From positions 1-64,000 of the forward strand of contig JALORC010000023.1 in assembly GCA_025459175.1 (NCBI GenBank): a stretch of 64,000 nucleotides of DNA. Reading direction: 5' to 3'. A program made the translations under genes and the position numbers. The notes below the pieces were generated by a model, which was not told where the DNA came from, searched no databases, and saw only the letters and a program-made list of their open reading frames with translations. The stretch comes from Planctomycetota bacterium (GTDB lineage Bacteria > Planctomycetota > UBA1135 > UBA2386). Numbering within the stretch: the first letter of the stretch is position 1; each line of letters begins with the position of its first letter. Shown in pieces: positions 25,808 through 34,418 of this stretch.

Positions 25808-26581
25808 ATGGTAACTGCCGCGGAGGTTCGAAAGCAGGCTGGCCGCAAACAGGGCGACGGCGCGAAGAACAGCCGCGCGAGCAGCAAACGCAGCGCCCCC
25901 TTGCTGCCGTTCCGCCCCGGCCGCGGCGGCGCCCGTCCAGGCTCCGGTCGCAAGCCGAAGATCCCCGGTCAGCCCGGCGTCGATCACCGTCCGCGCGCAC
26001 CGCTCGCCCAGCGCTTCCCGGTCCACGTCACGCTCAAGCTGCGCAGCGGCTTGCCCCGCCTGCGCAGCAAGCCCGCCTACGAAGCGTTACGCGCGGCGTT
26101 CGCGGCCGGCTGCGCCCGCAACCTCAGCGGCCAGTTCCGCCTGTGCCACTACGCGGTGCTGAACGACCATCTGCACCTGATCTGCGAGGCAGCCGGCCGG
26201 CAAGCACTCAGCCGCGGCCTGCAGGGCCTGCTGATCCGCATCGCCAGGGCGCTCAACAAGCTGTGGTCGCGCCGCGGCAGCGTGTTCGCCGACCGCTATC
26301 ACGACCACATCCTGAAGTCACCGCGCGAGGTCCGCAACGCGCTGCGCTACGTGTTCGGCAACGGGAAGAAACACGCGGCCGAAGGCCGGGAGGTCAGCGT
26401 GCCGCAGGCGATCGACACGTTCACTTCGGCGCCGTGGTTCACCGGCTTCCGCGAACACATCACGGTCAGGGGCATCGAGGCCATCGTGCGGCCGGTGACC
26501 GATGCCCGCACCTGGTTGCTCACCGAGGGCTGGCTACGGCACGGTCGGCTCAGCGTGCACGAGGTCCCAACCACCGCGTGA
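25808..26581 (+). CDS. IS200-type / RAYT (REP-associated tyrosine) transposase homologue
   Basis: 257 residues from the ATG at 25808, with a basic leader (KQAGRKQGDGAKN, RGGARPGSGRKPK). The HUH motif is DHLHLICEA preceded by LCHYAVLN. Further along, FADRYHDHILKSPREVRNAL and RYVFGNGKKH match the catalytic Tyr region of single-domain Y1 transposases. RAYT genes are usually single copy and non-mobile as insertion sequences; they act on REP palindromes. Just after the gene, ACGTCATCCCCGGGAACC and ACGTCATCGCCCGGCGAG form a short direct repeat (26580-26615). No inverted insertion-sequence ends found. Codon use looks like its neighbours. Confidence 0.85.
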   Translation: MVTAAEVRKQAGRKQGDGAKNSRASSKRSAPLLPFRPGRGGARPGSGRKPKIPGQPGVDHRPRAPLAQRFPVHVTLKLRSGLPRLRSKPAYEALRAAFAAGCARNLSGQFRLCHYAVLNDHLHLICEAAGRQALSRGLQGLLIRIARALNKLWSRRGSVFADRYHDHILKSPREVRNALRYVFGNGKKHAAEGREVSVPQAIDTFTSAPWFTGFREHITVRGIEAIVRPVTDARTWLLTEGWLRHGRLSVHEVPTTA

Positions 26582-26627
26582 CGTCATCCCCGGGAACCAC
26601 GTCATCGCCCGGCGAGAAACCCGCGCA

Positions 26628-27989
26628 TCACCGCATGCCGAACACGGCGCGCACGCCGTTCGACGCGCCGAGCCCACTGGCATCCAGCGGCAACACCTGC
26701 TGCCGCAGTTCGGCGCCGATCAGGCTCGCTTGATCCGGCAGCGCCGTCGTCATCGACGCCGTGCCGGCGACGTTGCCGAGCAGCTGCACCACGACCGGCT
26801 GCACCAGCAGCTCGCAGCCCGGCAGCCCGAACGACAGCAGGCCGGCGAGCGGCAGCGCGACCGCATCGAAGCCGATCACGCCGAGCGGCAGCGCGGTCGG
26901 CGACAGGTTGCTGGCGACCACCGTGTGGTTCTCGCCGAGCCACGGCAGCGTGCTCGTGGTCAACGTCACCGGCCCGGTCGCGAGCGCACACACACTGCCG
27001 TAGCCGTTCGCCACCGCGGTCGCCGGCCGCATCGTCGTCGAAGAGGGCCGCGACCCGGCCGCATACTGGGCCAGCGGCGCGTTGCTGACCGGATCGACCT
27101 CGAGCACCTGCCCGGCGGCCGGCAGCGCGATGCAGATGCGGGTGCCGTCGACGGTGCGCGCGACGCCACTCGGCGGTTGCTGGGTCAGGAACGTCGCCGT
27201 CACCGTGTTGGTCGTGAGGTCGATGGTCTGCATCACCCGCTGCGGCGCCGCGGCGAAGCTGCCCTGGATGCCGGCGAGATAGGCCGGCACGGCGACGAAC
27301 GCCTTGCTGCCGTCGCGCGTGATCGCCAGCGCGCCCGGCAGGCCCGCGACCGGCGTCGTCGACTGCAGCGTGTGGGTCGCGGTGTCGAAGCCGTAGACGG
27401 CGCCCTGCCAGCCGTCGCTGCAGTAGACGCGGCTGCCGTCGGGGGTCAGCGCGAGGTTGGCGCAGAAGCCGGCGCTGAACGTCGCTACCACCTGGTCGGT
27501 CGCGGTGTCGAGCACGGTGATGCCCCAGCCGGTGATGTAGGCGCGGCTGCCGTCGGGCGTGAACGTCACCGAGCCGAAGCCGCCGTTGGTGCTCGACGTC
27601 GTGATCGTCTGCAGCAGCGCCAATGTGGCCGTCGAGCGGATCTGCACCTGGCCGTTGTAGTCGCGCACGACGTAGAGCTTGCTGCCGTCGGGCGACACAC
27701 CGACGCCGCTCGGGTAGCTGCCGACCGCGAGCGTCTGCAGCACGGTGCGGGTCGCGGTGTCGATCACCGACACCGACCCACCCTGGAAGTTCGCGGTGTA
27801 GGCGCGAGTGCCGTCGGGATGGAACGCGACGTCGAGCGGGTAGCCGGGCACCGGCACCGTGCCGAGCACGGTGCGCGTCGCGGTGTCGGTCACCGTGACC
27901 GAGTTCAGGCTGCCGTTGGTGGTGTAGAGCTGGGTCTGGGCCGCGAGCGGGGCCAGCAGCAGCACGAGCGGGAGGAAGCGAATGGACAC
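26628..27989 (-). CDS. Secreted YVTN-type beta-propeller protein with shared C-terminal domain
   Basis: 453 residues: signal peptide (MSIRFLPLVLLLAPLAAQ), then repeated blades of about 42 residues in which 'VTDTATRTVLGTVPVPGYPLDVAFHPDG' type units recur (DVAFHPDGTRAY, GVGVSPDGSKLY, SVTFTPDGSRAY, NLALTPDGSRVY, ALAITRDGSKAF). This is the YVTN/lactonase-like seven-blade propeller; no catalytic residue is proposed. The last about 90 residues hold the shared domain (LPGCELLVQPVVVQLL, SLIGAELRQQ, GASNGVRAVFG). Extracellular or periplasmic, role unknown. No neighbour overlaps. Confidence 0.88.
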   Translation of the reverse strand: MSIRFLPLVLLLAPLAAQTQLYTTNGSLNSVTVTDTATRTVLGTVPVPGYPLDVAFHPDGTRAYTANFQGGSVSVIDTATRTVLQTLAVGSYPSGVGVSPDGSKLYVVRDYNGQVQIRSTATLALLQTITTSSTNGGFGSVTFTPDGSRAYITGWGITVLDTATDQVVATFSAGFCANLALTPDGSRVYCSDGWQGAVYGFDTATHTLQSTTPVAGLPGALAITRDGSKAFVAVPAYLAGIQGSFAAAPQRVMQTIDLTTNTVTATFLTQQPPSGVARTVDGTRICIALPAAGQVLEVDPVSNAPLAQYAAGSRPSSTTMRPATAVANGYGSVCALATGPVTLTTSTLPWLGENHTVVASNLSPTALPLGVIGFDAVALPLAGLLSFGLPGCELLVQPVVVQLLGNVAGTASMTTALPDQASLIGAELRQQVLPLDASGLGASNGVRAVFGMR

Positions 27990-28179
27990 GGAGGTACCTC
28001 GGGGGAGACGAGCGTGGTCGTGCGGCCAGCAAAGGCCGGGCCTCTGCCAATCGCGGCTGGAAGTGTGCGCGATCCGGACATCGGTGTCATCGGGGCGAAC
28101 AGATGCACGGCAGCGGCGGCTCGACCGGTCTGTCGCGGACCGCCGGCGCGACTATGCTGCCGCCGATGCAGGGCCAGCC

Positions 28180-29010
28180 ATGAACGAGCGTCGAGCCGGT
28201 TCGCGGGCGCCGGATCCGCACCTGTTGCACGGGCAGGTCGCGACCAGCGCGGCACTCGCGGCGCCGCGGCCGCTGCTGCCGTCGACCCGCCGGCACCGCG
28301 CCGCCGAGGGCGCGGCCTCGCGGTCGTTCGCCAAGGCGCTCGCGATCGCTCTGCTGCTGTTCGGCGCCGCCTGGTGGCTGCCAATGGCCGCGAGCGTGCC
28401 AGTGTATCTGGTGAGCATGCTCTGGCTGGTGCTGCTGCCGACGCTGGCTCTGGCGATCGCGGATCGACACCGGCCCACCGACCGGCGCGTGCTGGCGCTC
28501 GGCGGCTTGTTCGGCGCGGCCGCGATCGGCGCGCTGCTGGCGGTGCGACACCCCGGGTATCTGGCGCTGTCGTCCCCGCTGTGGATCGGCAGCGCGCTGT
28601 GGTTCTACCGCGGTCTCGGCCGCGGCAGCGGCGGCGTGCTGCTGTGGCTGCTCGGCGTCATGACCCTCGCCGCCGCCCTGCTGTGGGTCTCGGTGCTGCT
28701 GTCGCTGCAGAGCATCCCGGTGCAGACCGGCCCGCACGCGCACTGGGGGCCGATCGAGGTGTTCGCCGGCTGGCCGTTCGCCGGCTACGTCGGCTCGGTG
28801 CGCGGCGGCATGGCCAAGCCGGCCCCGTGGCTGGCGGATGTGCTGTGGCGCAACTACCTGGTGCTGCTCGGCGTCGCGGCGCTGGTGCTGTCGCTGCCGC
28901 GGCTGCGCACGCCGACCGTCCTGGCCACCTGGCTGCCGCGGCTGTGCAGCGGCCTCGCCATCGTCCAGTTCGCCGGCGGCCTGCGGCTCGCGCTGGCGGT
29001 CGACGGCTGA
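28180..29010 (+). CDS. Integral membrane protein of unknown function
   Basis: 276 residues from the ATG at 28180. The N-terminal 45 residues are hydrophilic and Arg/Pro-rich, then come about six or seven hydrophobic segments (FAKALAIALLLFGAAWWL, YLVSMLWLVLLPTLALAI, ALGGLFGAAAIGALLAV, LLWLLGVMTLAAALLWVSVL, YLVLLGVAALVLSL and GLAIVQFAGGLRLAL). No family motif was recognised. The upstream leftward gene is divergent, 190 bases away, and the downstream gene follows in the same direction after 103 bases. Confidence 0.8.
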   Translation: MNERRAGSRAPDPHLLHGQVATSAALAAPRPLLPSTRRHRAAEGAASRSFAKALAIALLLFGAAWWLPMAASVPVYLVSMLWLVLLPTLALAIADRHRPTDRRVLALGGLFGAAAIGALLAVRHPGYLALSSPLWIGSALWFYRGLGRGSGGVLLWLLGVMTLAAALLWVSVLLSLQSIPVQTGPHAHWGPIEVFAGWPFAGYVGSVRGGMAKPAPWLADVLWRNYLVLLGVAALVLSLPRLRTPTVLATWLPRLCSGLAIVQFAGGLRLALAVDG

Positions 29011-29113
29011 ACCGGGCGGAGCTCCCGGACGCGAGCCGGCAGCGCCGCGTCGACAGCCGACCGCCCCCGCCGCTATCCTGCCGGGCCCCAGACCCCGCCC
29101 GCACCACGCTGCC

Positions 29114-31384
29114 ATGACCCAACGCCCGCTGCTGTCGAGCCTCGTCGCCTTCACCCTGCTCGGCTCGCTGTCCGCCCAGGCCAACGAGGAAGCCGACTTC
29201 AACCAACGCCAGGCCAAGGCGCTGAACAGCTTCGCCAAGAAGGCGCTCGACAAGGGCTTCCCGCGCATCGCCAAGGTCGTGTGGATGCAGGTGCACAAGC
29301 TCTACGACGCCGACAACGCCGAGGCCTGGACCTCGCTCGGCTACGTCAAGATCGGCACCAGCTGGAACCCGGATCCCAAGCGCCCCTACCCGACCGCCGA
29401 CACCGGCAGCGGCGCCGAGGGCGCCCCGCTGCAGAAGCAGTACGAGGCGCTGAAGAAGGACCTCGCCAACCAGCACCGCGCGCAGGCCGAGAAGTGGCAG
29501 AAGGCCGGCCGCACCGACCGCGCCAACCACCACTGGCGCATGGTGCTGCGCTGGGTCGACGGCGACGCGCAGGCCAACAAGGCGCTGTCGTACGTCGAGG
29601 TCGGCACGATGAGCGGCTCCGAGGTCGAGAAGACGCTCTACGAACGCAGCAAGGCGGTCGAGAGGGTCGTCGAGGAGCAGTCGAAGACCGACTACGAGGT
29701 CAAGGTCACCACCGGCATCGAGTGCGCGCCGGCCGACCGCGCGCAGGTCAAGTACGTGACGGTGACCAGCGAGCACTTCGTGCTGCACGGCGATCCGGGC
29801 GAGGAGGAGAACCTGCTCGAGGCGCTGCGTTGGGCCGAGCGCACGCTGCGCATCTGCCAGGCGGCGTTCCCGTGGGAGTTCAAGGTCGACAAGTGGCCGA
29901 ACCAGTGGGCCTTCTTCACCGCCAAGGAGACCTACCAGCAGATCCTGAAGGCGAACGCGGTGCCGGACCTCGAGTGGAAGCTCGAGCACTCGTCGACGTC
30001 GGGCATCGGCAACACCGTGGTCGCGGCGACGAGCGGCAAGCAGGTGCTGTTGGACGCCTGCGTGCGCAACGTCGCGCGCCCGTACTCGGGCCTGTCCGGC
30101 GACGGCTACAGCGAAGGCATCGGGCACACCTTCGTCGGCATGATCTTCAACAACAACCGGCTGTTCTCGGTCGACCTGAAGAAGCAGCAGGGCACCTCGG
30201 CGAGCGAGGAGGACCGTGAGTACACGTCACCGGACTTCGACGTCTGGAAGAACCTGAGCCTGGAGCTCGCCTGGCGCAGCACCGGCGGCATCCCGGCCAA
30301 CAAGCTGCCGTTCGTCGACGCGGCGTCGTTCACCAACGAGGAGCGCATCAAGGCGTGGTCGTTCTGCGACTACATGATGCGCCGCGACCCGACCATGCTG
30401 CGCACGATGAACGAGATCGCCGAGGCGATGGCGAAGGAACGCAACCGGCAGCCGGCCGAGTTCGAGAAGCGCTTCCAGGAGAAGCACGGCATCACGATCG
30501 CCGAGCTCGACAAGGAGTGGGAGGACTTCTGGACCGGCGCCTCGCCGGTGCTGAAGGCGATCCAGAACAACACGCCGCCGCTCGGCGCGATCAGCAAGGG
30601 CGTCGACAAGTGGCTGGAGGCGTTCAACGCCGCGCGCGCCGAGTTCCGCGGCACGTCGGTGCGCTGGTCGGCCAACCTGTCGACGCGCTGCCGCGAGCAC
30701 GCCGAGTACCTGAAGAAGAACAAGGACCTGCGCGACCCCGCCTCGATGCACACGCAGTCGGTCGAGCTTGGCGGCAGCTACGTCGGCAGCATGTTCGCCG
30801 AGATGGCGCTGGTCGAGACCGGCGTCAACCTGGCGAACGCGAAGAAGCTGTTCCAGAACTGGGTCTACAAGCCCGGTTACCGCGACGCGCTGCTGAACCC
30901 GACCATCCTGACGGTCGGGATGTACCTCGAGGGCGACATCCTCGTCATCAACGGCGTCACCGGCATCGGCACGCCGAAGGCCAGCGAGGGCGGCGCGCGC
31001 ACCTACCCGCCGGCCAACGACAACGGCCTGATCTTCGAGGGCGAGGTCAAGGTCGCCGACATGGGCCCCAATCTGGTCAAGGCGCTCGAGAAGGGCGGCC
31101 ACACCGGCGTGACCTCGGTCGGCTTCCCGCTGACGCTGCACTTCGGCGGCGGCGGCGGCATCCCGGTCAATCGCCAGTCGCTCGTCTGCACCGTGCAGAC
31201 GGCCAAGGGCGAGAAGGTCGAGGGCTTCTACACCTACGACGACGGCGACGTGCGCACCACCAGCGCGCCGGGCATGGTGGTGTTCTGGCCGCTGAAGCCC
31301 CTGAAGGGCAGGATCGAGTTCCAGTGGAACTGGGACGCCGACGGCAAGCTGCAGACGGTGCGCGGCGGCTTCCAGGCGAAGTGA
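29114..31384 (+). CDS. Secreted large protein: TPR-like, peptidase-MA-like without HExxH, CAP-like
   Basis: 756 residues from the ATG at 29114 (MTQRPLLSSLVAFTLLGSLS, then AQ). The N-terminal third is TPR-like (KALDKGFPRIAKVVWMQVHK, HRAQAEKWQKAGRTDRANH). A middle region (SEHFVLHGDPGEEENLLEAL) is like the gluzincin-type MA domains of planctomycete secreted proteins, but where HExxH is expected it reads GIGHTFVGM, so it seems inactive. Residues of about 500-620 resemble a CAP/SCP domain (FNAARAEFRGTSVRWSANLS). The C-terminal part is a beta-rich region I could not name. Only a prediction; no catalytic role assigned. Confidence 0.75.
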   Translation: MTQRPLLSSLVAFTLLGSLSAQANEEADFNQRQAKALNSFAKKALDKGFPRIAKVVWMQVHKLYDADNAEAWTSLGYVKIGTSWNPDPKRPYPTADTGSGAEGAPLQKQYEALKKDLANQHRAQAEKWQKAGRTDRANHHWRMVLRWVDGDAQANKALSYVEVGTMSGSEVEKTLYERSKAVERVVEEQSKTDYEVKVTTGIECAPADRAQVKYVTVTSEHFVLHGDPGEEENLLEALRWAERTLRICQAAFPWEFKVDKWPNQWAFFTAKETYQQILKANAVPDLEWKLEHSSTSGIGNTVVAATSGKQVLLDACVRNVARPYSGLSGDGYSEGIGHTFVGMIFNNNRLFSVDLKKQQGTSASEEDREYTSPDFDVWKNLSLELAWRSTGGIPANKLPFVDAASFTNEERIKAWSFCDYMMRRDPTMLRTMNEIAEAMAKERNRQPAEFEKRFQEKHGITIAELDKEWEDFWTGASPVLKAIQNNTPPLGAISKGVDKWLEAFNAARAEFRGTSVRWSANLSTRCREHAEYLKKNKDLRDPASMHTQSVELGGSYVGSMFAEMALVETGVNLANAKKLFQNWVYKPGYRDALLNPTILTVGMYLEGDILVINGVTGIGTPKASEGGARTYPPANDNGLIFEGEVKVADMGPNLVKALEKGGHTGVTSVGFPLTLHFGGGGGIPVNRQSLVCTVQTAKGEKVEGFYTYDDGDVRTTSAPGMVVFWPLKPLKGRIEFQWNWDADGKLQTVRGGFQAK

Positions 31385-31414
31385 GCGACGAGGGCCGGGC
31401 GCACGGCGACGAGG

Positions 31415-31447
31415 GCCGGGCGCGCAGCGGCAATGGCCGCGCGCCCG
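31415..31447. terminator. Hairpin between convergent genes
   Basis: GGGCGCGC (31417-31424) pairs with GCGCGCCC (31439-31446), loop of 14 bases, in the 73-base gap between convergent stops. Just before it CGACGAGGGCCGGGCGC is repeated (31386 and 31407). Likely bidirectional terminator, no T-run. Confidence 0.45.
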
Positions 31448-31457
31448 ACCGAGAACG

Positions 31458-32873
31458 CTAGCCGCCGATCGTCAGCGACAGGCCGTTCGACAGCGCCAGG
31501 CCGAGCAGCGCGAAGTCCAGCTCCCCGACCTGCGTGTTGATCTGGATGCCCGCCAGCGACGGGCTGGCAGGAATCGCGAACGCGATCGTGTGACTGGTCG
31601 TGGCCGAGAAGGCCACGTCGATGACATCGGCGCTGTTGAGCAACGTGCAGCCCGGGCCGGCACCCAGCAGGCCGGTGACCGGCAGCGAGCTGGTGACCGA
31701 ACCCCAGATCGCCAGCTTGAGCGGCGAAGCGACGCTCATGCCGGTGCAGGTGCCGCTCCAGGTGAGCGCCGTCCACGGGCTGTTGTTCGCGGCGAGGGAC
31801 AGGGTCGTGCCAGCCTGACCGCTGCAGCCTGCGCCGTAGGAGACGACCGCCGCCACGACCGTCGGGCCGTGCGAGCGGGTGCGGTTCCTGGCGCCGTTGG
31901 TCTCGTTGCAGGGACCGTAGACGGCCTTGCCGAGGGCGCCGATCCAGTGCATGCCGCCGTTGCGGGCGCCGACGCCGTTGGTCGAGATGTTCCGCCAGTC
32001 CGTGCCGTCGAACTGCCACGTCGAGTTGTTCGAGTTGCCACCGTTGCCGCCGTGCACGATCACCGAGCCGGTGTTCGGGTTGTAGTACGACAACGCCGCG
32101 AACAGGCCCTGCCCGGCGACGAGGCTGTTCGTGGGCGTCGTCGCCGTGACGATCTGCGTCCACACGCCGCTCGCGAGGTCGAGGCGCCAGGTCTGGCCCA
32201 GCTGCTGCAGCGCGCCGCCAGCACCCGTCGGCGTCTGGCCGCCGTGCAGGAGCAGGTCGTTCTGGGTCGAGCGATACACCATCATCGGGTCCTGGGCCGC
32301 GGGGCCGCCGCTGGAGAAGAGGACCCAGTTGCTGCCGGTGAAGAGCCAGGTCTCGTTGCTCAGGTAGGTCGCGCCGGCCGCGTCCCAGGCGGTGCCGCCG
32401 TGGAACATCACGCCGAGGCCGGGCACGTAGACGCAGTTGTTGACCAGCCAGCGACGATCGGGCGTGGTGACCGCGGTGAACTGGACCCAGCCGTTGACGG
32501 CATCCCACTCCCAGGTGTCGTTGAGCAGCGGGTCGCCAGCGGCGAAGCCCAGCTTGCCGCCGAACAGCACCAGCTTGCCGCGCGCGACGTCGTAGCCGGC
32601 GACGGCGCCCGAGCGCGGGCCCGGCCCACTGCCGCTGGTCGACAGCTGGACCCAGGACGTGCCGTTGTAGCTCCACAGGGTGTCGAGCCCGGCGGTCACG
32701 GTGTTGTTCTGGCCACCGTACAGGTAGTAGAGGGTGCCGTCGGTCGTCGTGGCGGTGCGCTCGCGCGCCGACGGGGGCGTGGTCGGGGCCTCGAGGACCC
32801 AGCTGAATGCCTGGGCGTTCGCGGCGACGGCGAACGCGGTGATGGCGGCGAACTGGAGGACGGAGTTCTTCAT
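31458..32873 (-). CDS. Secreted Kelch-repeat protein with shared C-terminal domain
   Basis: 471 residues from the ATG at 32873, chosen for its signal peptide (MKNSVLQFAAITAFAVAANA). At least five Kelch-like blades carry the Gly-Gly core (LYYLYGGQNN, KLVLFGGKLGF, GVMFHGGTAWD, DLLLHGGQTP, SVIVHGGNGG), giving a beta-propeller. After this, residues of about 375-471 are the shared domain (LLGAGPGCTLLNSADVI, PASPSLAGIQINTQ, LALSNGLSLTIG). No enzyme motif. The gene converges with the CAP-like gene on its left. Confidence 0.88.
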   Translation of the reverse strand: MKNSVLQFAAITAFAVAANAQAFSWVLEAPTTPPSARERTATTTDGTLYYLYGGQNNTVTAGLDTLWSYNGTSWVQLSTSGSGPGPRSGAVAGYDVARGKLVLFGGKLGFAAGDPLLNDTWEWDAVNGWVQFTAVTTPDRRWLVNNCVYVPGLGVMFHGGTAWDAAGATYLSNETWLFTGSNWVLFSSGGPAAQDPMMVYRSTQNDLLLHGGQTPTGAGGALQQLGQTWRLDLASGVWTQIVTATTPTNSLVAGQGLFAALSYYNPNTGSVIVHGGNGGNSNNSTWQFDGTDWRNISTNGVGARNGGMHWIGALGKAVYGPCNETNGARNRTRSHGPTVVAAVVSYGAGCSGQAGTTLSLAANNSPWTALTWSGTCTGMSVASPLKLAIWGSVTSSLPVTGLLGAGPGCTLLNSADVIDVAFSATTSHTIAFAIPASPSLAGIQINTQVGELDFALLGLALSNGLSLTIGG

Positions 32874-33044
32874 CGTGCGACGAGGGAGGTGTCGGGGGTG
32901 AACGAGACGGGCCCGCGGCAATGCGGTCGGCCGGGTTGGCAGATGGCACCGGGCTTCCACATTCTATGGCGACATTTGCGCGCCAGTCGCCGGCAGAATC
33001 GCGCCGAATGCCGCTCGGAGCCACTGGCACGGCTCGATCGGCGA

Positions 33045-34304
33045 CTACTGGATCACCGTGCGCAGCGTCTTGCTGAGCCCCACCACGCTGGTCGCGTTCA
33101 GCACGCCGTAGGCGGTGTAGAACACCAGCCCCTGCAGTTCGGGGATCGCCGGGATCACCAGTTGCGCGGTGCCCATGCCGTTGAGGTCGAGCAGACCGAA
33201 GTAGCCGCCCAGCAGCAGCGAGTCCGGCTTCGAGAACGTCGCCGCCAGCAGGAAGTCCTGCTCGAGCGCGAGGAAGCCGGTGCCGATCGGAGTCGGGCCG
33301 CGCCCCAACGAGTTGCCGAGCGCGTAGAAGTTGCCGGCCGACCCGGGCGCGTCGAGGAAGAACCGCACGGTCTGGCCGCGCGCGGTGACGCTCGGCGTCG
33401 AGAGCTCCGGCTGGTTGCCGGTGCGGGTCGCACGGAGGATGACGCCGGCACTCGTGCAGGTCCAGTAGACGGCGCTGCCGTTCGGCGCGACGGTGATGTC
33501 GGTCGGCTCGGGCTCACCGACGCTGATCAACGTGAACTGCCGCGAGGCCGGCGCGTACTTCCACACCTTGTTGCGACCGCCCATGGTGCCCGGCATGCCG
33601 GGCGTCGGGACCTCGGTGAAGTAGAGGTTGCCGTCGTCGTCGATGTCGATCCCGGTCGGCGCGTCGAGGCCGTTCAGCACCAGCGACGTCATGCCGGTCA
33701 TCGCGTCGTTCCGCAGGATCACGCCGGCGGTGCGGCAGGTCCAATAGGCGTTGCCGGCGTTGTCGACCGCGATGTCGACCGGCTCGGGCTCACCGACGGT
33801 GATCGTCATCGGCGCGCCGCTGCCGACGATGCGGGAAACGGTGTTGCTGCCGCCCATCGTGCCCGGCACGCCCGGCGTCGGGACCTGCGTGATCAGGATG
33901 CTGCCGTTCGGCGCCGCCGCGATGCCGGACGGGCTCTGCAGGCCGGTGCGCCACGGCGCGTTGATGCCGTTCTGCCGGCGGAGGATGACGCCCGCCGACT
34001 TGCAGGTCCAGTAGAGGTCCGCGCCGGAGAACGCGAGGTTGACCGGTTCGGGTTCGCCGGTGGCGATGGTCGAGAGCATGCCGGTCTGCGCATTGCGGAC
34101 GCGCACGGCGTTCTGGCTCGAAGCACCGCCGACGCCCGGGGTCGGCACCTCGGTGAAGTAGAGATCGCCGTTCGGCGCCAGCGTGATGCCGGTCGGGCTG
34201 GCGAGGCCCTGGACGAGGACCTGGTTGGTGAACGTCTGGGCCGACAGGGAGGTCAGGGTCGCGAGGCTGCAGAGCAGCACGGCTGCAGAGGCAGGAGTTC
34301 TCAT
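33045..34304 (-). CDS. Secreted NHL/SMP-30-like beta-propeller with variant shared C-terminal domain
   Basis: 419 residues from the ATG at 34304 (signal MRTPASAAVLLCSLATLTSL, then SAQ). Repeated units 'PTGITLAPNGDLYFTEVPTP', 'ANPDIAVDNAGNAYWTCRTA' type alternate, with YFTEVPTPG and YWTC recurring, a six-blade style propeller. The final 90 residues (LEQDFLLAATFS, LDLNGMGTAQLVIPAIPEL, GLVFYTAYGVLN) follow the variant form of the shared domain seen also in the M12B-like protein. Divergent from the LysR gene. Confidence 0.85.
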   Translation of the reverse strand: MRTPASAAVLLCSLATLTSLSAQTFTNQVLVQGLASPTGITLAPNGDLYFTEVPTPGVGGASSQNAVRVRNAQTGMLSTIATGEPEPVNLAFSGADLYWTCKSAGVILRRQNGINAPWRTGLQSPSGIAAAPNGSILITQVPTPGVPGTMGGSNTVSRIVGSGAPMTITVGEPEPVDIAVDNAGNAYWTCRTAGVILRNDAMTGMTSLVLNGLDAPTGIDIDDDGNLYFTEVPTPGMPGTMGGRNKVWKYAPASRQFTLISVGEPEPTDITVAPNGSAVYWTCTSAGVILRATRTGNQPELSTPSVTARGQTVRFFLDAPGSAGNFYALGNSLGRGPTPIGTGFLALEQDFLLAATFSKPDSLLLGGYFGLLDLNGMGTAQLVIPAIPELQGLVFYTAYGVLNATSVVGLSKTLRTVIQ

Positions 34305-34351
34305 GGGATCAGGTTCGACTTGGTGGATCTTGGACTTGTCGAGCGGTTGCC

Positions 34352-34366
34352 GCATGGGGGTCATGC
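34352..34366. promoter_or_regulatory. Inverted repeat in the divergent LysR promoter region
   Basis: GCATG-GGGGT-CATGC is a perfect five-base inverted repeat in the 114-base gap between the NHL-like gene and the divergent LysR gene. It could be a LysR site, though it does not fit T-N11-A. Confidence 0.25.
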
Positions 34367-34418
34367 GCACGGGTCCTGGTAGCCTGCTGCTGCGGTTCCG
34401 TTCGTATCAAAGCCTCGC

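Noticed and set aside
25441..25953. A minus-strand protein upstream of the RAYT gene
   Set aside because: Arg/Ser/Cys-rich with no motif and no conserved start; overlaps the RAYT leader.
31590..34382. A 930-codon plus-strand frame opposite the Kelch and NHL-like genes
   Set aside because: Arg/Ala/Gly/Val-rich, spans two real genes and their gap.
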